From positions 83,461,178 through 83,525,177 of the forward strand of contig OY730197.1 in the NCBI GenBank assembly GCA_963422505.1: a DNA stretch of 64,000 nt. The letters run 5' to 3'. This document shows, one piece after another, positions 57,305 to 64,000 of the stretch (position 1 is its first letter; every line of letters starts with the position of its first letter). The stretch is from Pseudognaphalium luteoalbum. Taxonomy: Eukaryota; Streptophyta; Magnoliopsida; Asterales; Asteraceae. Made by a program: the position numbers and the translations under genes. The notes under the pieces are model-generated. The model had not been told where the DNA came from and did no database searches. It was given only the letters and a program-made list of their open reading frames with translations.

Positions 57305-58600
57305 TCATTGTTTAAGACGAGCCGAAAATAGAATTTTTACTTTCCTATTTGGTGTAGACTCTAAATCCATTTTCGATGGGACAATAAGTGGTTCCTTCAC
57401 CGGAGAAGAAACCGAGGGTGGGCTATGTGCTACCTGAGAGTCTTGAATATGGGAAGCCTCCTTATGGCAATTAGTTGGACAATCCTGTAGTTTAGCTTTA
57501 ATACGTTGTGCTAATTGCCCTAATTGGGATTCAAAAGCTTTTAACAAAGTCAAATGATCTCTTAAGAAGAGATCAGTTTGGTCTTGTCTAGCTGAAATTC
57601 CTTGAATGGCCTGTATCAGGATGTCGTTAAAACTAGAAATTTATGAGGAAGCGGGTTCGGAAGGTTGAGGTTGGTAAGTTAGTGGGCTACTCCTAGGTGG
57701 GTTAAAGGAAGGGTTAGTATTGGGCGGAGTTAGATGAGACTGAGGAATTTGAGTTGAGTGGTTCAGATTAGCACAATTAAGGCAGGTTTGAACTTGAAAG
57801 ACTTGTTGTCGTTGACTTTTCAGCTCCTTAATCTCCATGGTTAGGTCTGCCACTTGCTGAGCGAGAGTTTTGATAGCTTCATTTCCGAGTGTAGTTGGTG
57901 GATTCACTATTGAGGAGTGGTTTTCACTATTCCAGTCATGGTTGTGTATGATCATTTTCTCAATAAGGCTCCAAGCTTCATTTTCCATACAGTCTATGAA
58001 ACTACCTTGAGAGGTGGTATCAAGTAAAGGACGGTGATGTGAGAAGAGACTATTGTAGAAAATGCACAGCTGGTCTGAGCGCTCAAGTCGATGATTTGGA
58101 CATTTCTTAAGAAATCCCTTAAAGTGCTCCCATGCATCGTAGATTGATTCATCATGCACTTGACGGAAGTTTATGATGTTGGTCCTAAACGTGTCTTGTT
58201 TTGATGGGGGGGAATATTTAACCAAAAATTTGGTTGCTAATTCTACCCAAGAGGTTATAGAGTTAACTTCTAGTTCCTCAAACCAGGTTCATGCATTAAG
58301 AGTGAGTGAGTAGGGAAATAGGTATAGGTAGACTATGTCCTGGTTAACCCTAATCGGCTTAAAGGAGTTGGATAAGGAAATGAATTTGTCAAGGTGGAAT
58401 TATCATTTGGTAGGCCACGGAATTAACAGATGTTTTAGACTAACTGAACAATATGGAGCTTTAATTCAAATGAGGCTCCATCGGTTTTTGGATAGACGAT
58501 TGGTCCTCCTCGACCTTCAAATAAAGGTTTAGAGTCTTCAGCGATAATGATACGTGCAGCTGTCATAGTCTCGTTGGCAAGTGGTTGACTAGTTGAATGG
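57305..58600 (-). pseudogene. Athila-like gypsy gag fragment
   Basis: The minus strand encodes a retrotransposon gag domain: SITSWVELATKFLVKYSPPS, then TFRTNIINFRQVHDESIYDA, FKGFLKKCPNH and FIDCMENEAWSLIEKM, followed by a Pro/Asn/Ser-rich tail. The 195-codon stretch 57641-58225 is open. Upstream homology continues to about 58600 with a stop and frame changes, and a separate open piece 57305-57553 is the gag tail. Confidence 0.82.
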
Positions 58601-58724
58601 ATAGGGGTGGTAATTTCTAAAAGTAGTAAAAGGAAGGAAAAACAAAGAAAGGCGTAGGGGTTTAAGGAATTCTAAAGGTTCACTAGTAAGTAAGTTCGTC
58701 TTAACGCCTAAGAATCGTACAGTT

Positions 58725-58745
58725 GGTTCCCCGGTAGCGGTGCCA
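58725..58745 (-). other. Putative primer binding site of the Athila-like element
   Basis: The minus strand reads TGGCACCGCTACCGGGGAAC, close to the TGGCGCCG..GCCGGGGA site (tRNA-Asp type) usual for Athila/Tat elements. It is in the right place, upstream of gag. Sequence to its right up to 59123 may be leader or LTR remnant; no end was identified. Confidence 0.6.
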
Positions 58746-59123
58746 CAAACTTGATGTGACTCCCAGACGTCACATGTCATTCCGTGAATGTCTAGTCGCA
58801 ACACACCAATGGGTGTTTTAAATTTGTAATTGCGGGGCCTAAGTTTTTCCTAACAATGCTAATATAAGGGTGAGCAATTGGTAGGTATGACCTAGAGTCG
58901 TTCTTCAAACCGACTGAATTGAAATTAAGGTGTGGCAGATGAGGGCTTTCAAACTAGTGAAAGGTTTATAAAATAGTCGGAGAAACTGTTAAAATAAATA
59001 GAAGTGAATTAAGTTATGGGATGATGTTTGGAGAAACTGTTTTAACGGATGTTTGTTAATTGTTGCTCTCGGATACTTGTGATGTAAACACTAAATTCCC
59101 AACTAATTAAAATTCCATTAGCA

Positions 59124-61485
59124 TGTCACACCAGGAATTAGATTATGGTGACATCAGAAAGTATTTAGAATAATATGAAAGATCTTTATTTAAGTTTAAT
59201 TTTACTTTCTTATGAACGGAGACAAAATCTAAAGGCACTAGTCAAACTGAATCGCATAATGATTCCTCATCATCCTAACAGATTCATATATTTAAAAAGT
59301 TAGCAAGTATTATGTGTTTACTTGTTTAAGTTATAAAAATGTATATATTAAAAATACAATGTATTAAATGTTATTGTAAGTTAAGAAAAGAGTTAGTAGG
59401 GCTTAGAATTTAAGAAAGTAGTAAGAAAAGTAGAAGTTGTCAAGAGAGTAAAGATGAAGGGTTGAGTATGTAAATAACCTAATTAAATCCCTGTATTCTA
59501 AATATTTCCATTAGTTTCTAGAATTGGAAAAACAAATTAAAACACATAGAGTGATAGAGAGGAAGACGACGTGAGAGATTAAGAGAAAGGAAGAAGGAGA
59601 ATAAATTGAAGCTAGGGATTTATAAGTTTGAATTTCTTATTGCTAGTTCAACTTGTGTAAGGTATAAATCATCTTCTTCCCTGTTTAAATTGATGATTTG
59701 AATCAATTAATATGAACCCTAGTTTGGGGTTTTGAATAAAGTTCAAATTAAGTGATGAATTGGTTAAAGTAATATTTTATATGTGTAACTAAGTCATTCC
59801 TACACTTATAATTACTAAATTGTTATGTAAATAATCATATACATGTGGGTGTAAGTAAATTTGTAAGTTATAGAGAATGGATGGATGAAAGTAATGAAAG
59901 TGTAAGTGAATACACTCAAACACCCATAGTATGTGAATTTTTGATAAATAGAAAGTTTGTGAATTATTTAAAATAAAGTAAGTAGTGTTATTAGGTTAAC
60001 ACCTAAGTTATGGTTAAGTTGTATTGTTAAGTTGTGTTGTTAAGTAATCTATATGTATTATGTGATTATGTGTTTAGGTGATAAAAGTGTTCAAGTTGTT
60101 GCAAGGGTTCCTTATAACCAAAGCAAAGGTAAGTAATGGGATTTTGTTAAAGTAAGTGATTACTATGTCATTAGCTTGATGCTAGCCAACTAATGACATT
60201 GATATCACTTGTGAAAGTGGTTAATCTTTTGGGATTAACATGTTAAAATGATTAAGGATCCTTAATATATTAAAGTGATTAAGGATCCTTAATATGTTAA
60301 AGTGTTTAAGTATTGTTAAAGTGTCCATTACTTACTAAGCAATGTACTTATTGTGTTAAGTTTAATTATTGTAGGTGATTCAAGTGGTAAGAAGGTGGAT
60401 ATGGGCAAGAGACCAATAGGGACCTAATGGTGGAGTTTGTTGCTATTTGGTAACAAACCTTTTTTTAAATCATGCTCTACATATCACTCTACACCCCTTT
60501 TTGTAAAAGCTCGATAATATGTTTGATACTTTTATTCTCACATATGAATTGTAAGCAATATTTTGAGTATTTTGTTAAAGTATGATCATGTGGTGAGGTT
60601 AAGTATTATAAGTTTGTAAAGTTTTGATTTATAATGAACAGGTTAGTCTTGAAGTTGTTATGATGAAAAATGGTTGACTTTGACTTTATAAAGTCAATTG
60701 GATATGAGGTGATTAAAGTAAGGGGCTTAAGTGGGTTCTAAACTTAATTGGATCATTTGGAGGACAAATGGGTCATCAAATGGTTAAAGAGTCATTTTGA
60801 GTTAAAGGGTTGATATGTTAAGTCTAGTTATCAAAATAGTCTTGTTTTGGAAAATGTTAAAATGATGGTAAGGTTTCAAATGCAGAATTAGTGTGTGTAA
60901 GAAATTGATATGTATTGTTAAAGTGTCGAAATAGTCTAAATTGGAATCAAGGATCTAAATCTTGGAAAAATGTGAATTTTAAGATAAGTGTGAATTGAGA
61001 AGTATTTATAATGTTAGGAAATTGTTCGTAAAATTTCATATCCATTGGATTAACGGTTTGTCAATTATGTTAAGTTGAAATTCGTTTTTGGGTCAAAAAT
61101 GGTGCACACTTGGAAGCTGACCTAGACACAGGTACTATCCGACGGATAATACATGTATCCGGCGGATACATGCACTACCCGGCTGGTAGTCATGCAACCT
61201 GGCTGGTTCTCCAACCTCTATACAAGCCTTTTCTTTTGTTGTGTAAAAATTTAATTCAACTGGCTGATTTGGCCATGACCCGGCTGGTGAACCGGTTACC
61301 CGACGGATAACTTGGGAATCCGACGAGTAAAAGGGTAATTTCAGAAATCTTTATAATTGAACAAATAAAGTGTATGTAAAGTTATTAATAATATATTATC
61401 AAGTGTAATGAGTCAAGTAAAGGTATTGGGACAATATTATAAGATATATGTTTTAAAAAAATGGTTTTAAATTTCGGGTGTTTCA
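59124..61485 (+). repeat. Probable solo LTR-D
   Basis: Starts TGTCACACCAGG and ends CGGGTGTTTCA, 2362 bp. There is a purine-rich leader-like stretch near 59550-59620. No target duplication was found (left TAGCA, right ATATA), so one boundary may be displaced or a rearrangement occurred. AT-rich and without genes, apart from the word array near its right end. Confidence 0.6.
61128..61330. repeat. CCGRCGG / CCGGCTG word array in LTR-D
   Basis: Eight or nine copies in 200 bp: TATCCGACGGATA, TATCCGGCGGATA, ACCCGGCTGGT (twice), ACCTGGCTGGT, AACTGGCTGAT, ACCCGACGGATA and ATCCGACGAGTA. The core is shared with the Gypsy-1 LTR array at 5338-5590. Confidence 0.8.
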
Positions 61486-61538
61486 ATATACATATACATA
61501 TGTGTATATATATAAACATATGTATATGTATATACCAT

Positions 61539-61610
<72 letters not shown>

Positions 61611-61611
61611 T
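61486..61611. repeat. Compound microsatellite
   Basis: Adjoining ATATAC/ATATGT, (AC)n, (AT)n, (TG)n and (GA)n tracts. The AC and TG blocks with the AT tract between them make an inverted, hairpin-capable arrangement. Confidence 0.92.
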
Positions 61612-62205
61612 CCAGTGAGAACAAAGCGTTAAGAAAAGAATGGTGAGAACACATCTTAACCATGATTTCATCTAAACGTTTTAGTAATTAATTTGAACTT
61701 ATGACGCGGTGACATTTTCGTAATTAATGTGAAATTATGTTATCATTCACAGTTTCCTTTTATTGTTGTTGTTCACACCAGTTTCTACTTCGTGAAGGTT
61801 TATATATGTTCTATTAACATCATGTTTGAAGTGGTGAATGTTTAGTCTTTATTGACTCACACATGTTTCAAACCATGAAACTTTATTTTATATTGGTTTA
61901 CACAAGTTATTCTAGAATGTGAATTTATAAATAAATTTTCATCATTTCAAAAAGTTATGTGAAGTGGAAAAAATAAGAAGTTAATTCCTTCAAAACTTTT
62001 GTGAACACAAAAAAAAGAAAATGTATTACAGTAAAGGTGAACGACAGATCTTAATCAAAGTTCCAGCTCTTTGCAAAAATGTCACCGCTCTTTTTTTTTA
62101 GTTCCCAATGATTACAAAAATGCCACCTCTGTTGTGGGCCTTTGATTTTAAATCGATTGAGATTAAATCTCAATGGGCTTTTTTCGTAAGAATGTGTTCT
62201 CACTT
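61612..62205. mobile_element. Possible small terminal-inverted-repeat element
   Basis: The left end CCAGTGAGAACAAAGCGTTAAG and the right end (reverse) AAGTGAGAACACATTCTTACG share AGTGAGAACA and partial flanking similarity. It is about 594 bp with no coding capacity. No target duplication could be set. Confidence 0.35.
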
Positions 62206-62499
62206 AAACTTAACCATGTATGTGTGACTGTGTGTGTAGTTTTTTAATCTTAATATATCGTTGCTACTATGCAAAAGAGAAAACGCAGGAACTACTAGAC
62301 TTGGAATGGGTTACTGCGTCATGTATGCTATTTGACATAACGTATAACTTTTTTGTGTTTGGAGGACGAATCAAGTGTGGAGTACTTTTAACTTATTTTA
62401 ATGGTGTTTGAATTGAAATTAAAATCTTGCAACTTTAGTTTACTTATATAGAAATTTATCAAGCACAACGGCTATGTATCACATAGTTATATTACCGTA

Positions 62500-62840
62500 G
62501 AATTTTAATTTGATTGATTCTCTTGTAAAGAAAAAACTTGACATATCAACGTTATATCAGTGGTTTTTCTCTTATAATGTTAAGAGTCACTATATAAAAA
62601 TGATTAATGATATTTAGTCCTAATATATATATTTAGAAATAGGTCTAAACAAAATTTGATCAGGAACAGTGAACAGTGGCTAAGTATTTTAGGCTATATT
62701 AGTATTTTAATTTGATTGATTTATAAAGTTAAAGCAAAAAATCTCACGAAAATTTGACACATCAGCGTTGCATCACTACCTTTGCTCTTATAATATAAGA
62801 GTCACTATTTAAATGATAATGATATTAGTTTAGATCTAAA
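62500..62840. repeat. Imperfect direct duplication
   Basis: ATTTTAATTTGATTGATT, then TTGACAYATCARCGTT, then CTCTTATAATNTAAGAGTCAC occur at about 62500-62620 and again at 62703-62840. No gene is seen. Confidence 0.65.
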
Positions 62841-62873
62841 AAGATCTAAATGTAGGTCTAAACAACTCACTTT

Positions 62874-62878
62874 TTATA

Positions 62879-62925
<47 letters not shown>
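62874..62925. repeat. (TA)n microsatellite
   Basis: About 50 bp of alternating TA with one ACA break. Confidence 0.95.
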
Positions 62926-62931
<6 letters not shown>

Positions 62932-63544
62932 TATTATCATTTTTTTCGAATAACAAAAAGTACTTAGTAATAGATTAGAAATGCTCCCTTCAAGAAATGT
63001 CAAAAAGAACCTGAAAGTTACACCCAATAGTGATCTTTAAAAGAACTCGAACCTAATATGCCAAGAGCTAAACACTATTTAAAGGAAAAAATTATCAAAC
63101 AATATCCGGATGAATATGTCTAAAATTTTATACTACTTAATAGATTTTCTAGCTAGGCTATATAACACATTACAAGTGTATTTCATTTTTTCTCATAATA
63201 TCCAACTTTTTTTTACTGATCTATATTACTATATTTAATCATTTCTCTCCTCAATTAATTTTAAGATGAAGTAAGAGAACCTTCAATGAAGGGTTTATGT
63301 AAAGTTTTTTTGTGAAAAAAAGTAGTTGATAAAGCTTTTGATCATTGGAGCAAAAGTTTTTTATATGAAAAGCTTGAGATTTATCAAGCTTTGGGGCAAA
63401 AGCTTTTTTGCTATTTTATGCTATAATATTTTCATATTAGTCCCCTCCTTATATCTAAAAAAGCTTTCCAAAAACTTTTAAACATTTTTTATAAATTAAG
63501 TGAGGTGGAATGTAAAAAAGCTTTTTACATTGGAGATGCTCTAA

Positions 63545-63842
63545 GGCTTCTCCCAACACCTAAGGTCGGTTGTCGTTGGTTTCCAACCGACGAAGTGACG
63601 GGGATGACACGGGTCCGTCACTTCGTCTCGTCGCCAAACCGAAGCTCGTCACTTTTTTTTTGTTTTTTTGTTTTTGTGTGTAATATTAAAGGTAAATTAG
63701 TAAATGCGGGACCCAAAAGCTAAAGTGACGGAGCAGGGATGGGAGTGGTCAGTCGGTTTCAATCAGTTTTCTGAAAAAGCTGACGTGGCGCTTACGTGGC
63801 TCTGTCAGTTTCAGTCAGTTCGTTTATGGGTTGGGAGTGGCC
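63545..63842. mobile_element. Tourist/PIF-Harbinger-type MITE
   Basis: 298 bp with ends GGCTTCTCCCAAC and, reversed, GGCCACTCCCAAC, flanked by TAA (63542-63544 and 63843-63845). The 3-bp TAA-type duplication is typical of PIF/Harbinger. The interior has GTCACTTCGTC/AAGTGACGG inverted words and a poly-T run. Confidence 0.8.
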
Positions 63843-63883
63843 TAAGGGATACTAAGTAAGTGGGTCCCACTATCCCATTATCT

Positions 63884-64000
63884 ATTACTACTCCATACTA
63901 TTCATTTTTCAATAACTATATTTTTCATCAATCAAATATTAAATTTACTCATTAAAGTCTTTTCTGATTGGTTACATAACAAAGTGGACACTTATAATTA
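63884..64000. mobile_element. Truncated Stowaway-like MITE at window edge
   Basis: Contains ACAAAGTGGACACTTATAAT and a CAATCAAATATTAAAT block, both shared with the Stowaway at 29109-29303. The left terminal repeat is decayed (ACTCCATACT) and the right end lies outside the window. Confidence 0.65.

Noticed and set aside
53488..58600. One continuous gypsy element
   Set aside because: The integrase part is chromovirus-like, while the gag, protease and primer site are Athila-like and partly inverted. At least two elements are present.
59124..61485. Certain solo LTR with target duplication
   Set aside because: TG..CA-like ends are present but the flanks TAGCA and ATATA do not match, so it is kept only as probable.
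61385..61671. Minus-strand frames rich in Tyr, Ile, His and Thr near 61500
   Set aside because: Direct translation of the AC/AT/GA microsatellite.
1..64000. tRNA or rRNA genes
   Set aside because: No cloverleaf with A and B box or rRNA segment was recognised by eye. Only tRNA-complementary primer sites of retroelements were found. A tRNAscan run would decide.

Overview
This is a plant nuclear window, very probably from a eudicot of the daisy family (Asteraceae). The evidence is a three-exon RuBisCO small-subunit gene with an aster-like transit peptide and mature protein, a five-exon type I phosphomannose isomerase gene, canonical GT-AG introns, Stowaway/Tourist/Mutator-type MITEs, and Ty1/copia and Ty3/gypsy LTR retrotransposons. 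The family assignment rests on remembered protein similarity and was not searched.

Layout. 1-6615: the 3' part of a chromodomain Ty3/gypsy element, plus strand, with its 2.1-kb 3' LTR. 6616-9710: nested small DNA elements, including two foldback copies with telomere-like cores and two Mutator-type MITEs with 9-bp target duplications. 9886-14347: phosphomannose isomerase. 15250-27657: a long-armed foldback element split by a 2.5-kb solo LTR (LTR-A, 16082-18604) and by a complete 8.8-kb copia element on the minus strand (Copia-1, 18655-27503). 27667-30650: a hAT-like MITE, a Stowaway MITE and a doubtful gene start. 32381-33459: rbcS on the minus strand with a light-regulatory promoter. 35990-53487: a second, larger copy of the same copia family (Copia-2, minus strand, 5' end lost), split by solo LTR-B (40238-42911) and solo LTR-E (45286-47490). 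53488-58750: gypsy debris, comprising a chromovirus integrase split by LTR-C and an Athila-like fragment with gag and protease in opposite orientations. 59124-61485: probable solo LTR-D. 61486-64000: microsatellites and MITEs.

Two things stand out. First, Copia-2 carries, between pol and its 3' LTR, a second gene on the element's own strand. It reads as at least six exons joined by GT-AG introns with matching phases, about 1060 codons in all, decayed by three TGA codons and two small frameshifts. Copia-1, the same family, has lost this gene entirely.

Second, every well-defined LTR family here carries a dense array of one short CpG-containing word with dyad symmetry. Each family has its own word, or in one case two families share one: CCGRCGG, AAGTGWCGC, CCGTTCGG, CCGTATACGG or YTCGCAR. 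The arrays sit next to the inferred TATA box or in the leader. In the copia family the same word recurs in three places: the LTR, the leader before gag, and the leader before the second gene.

Only the isomerase and rbcS look like working host genes. All retroelement genes in the window are broken.
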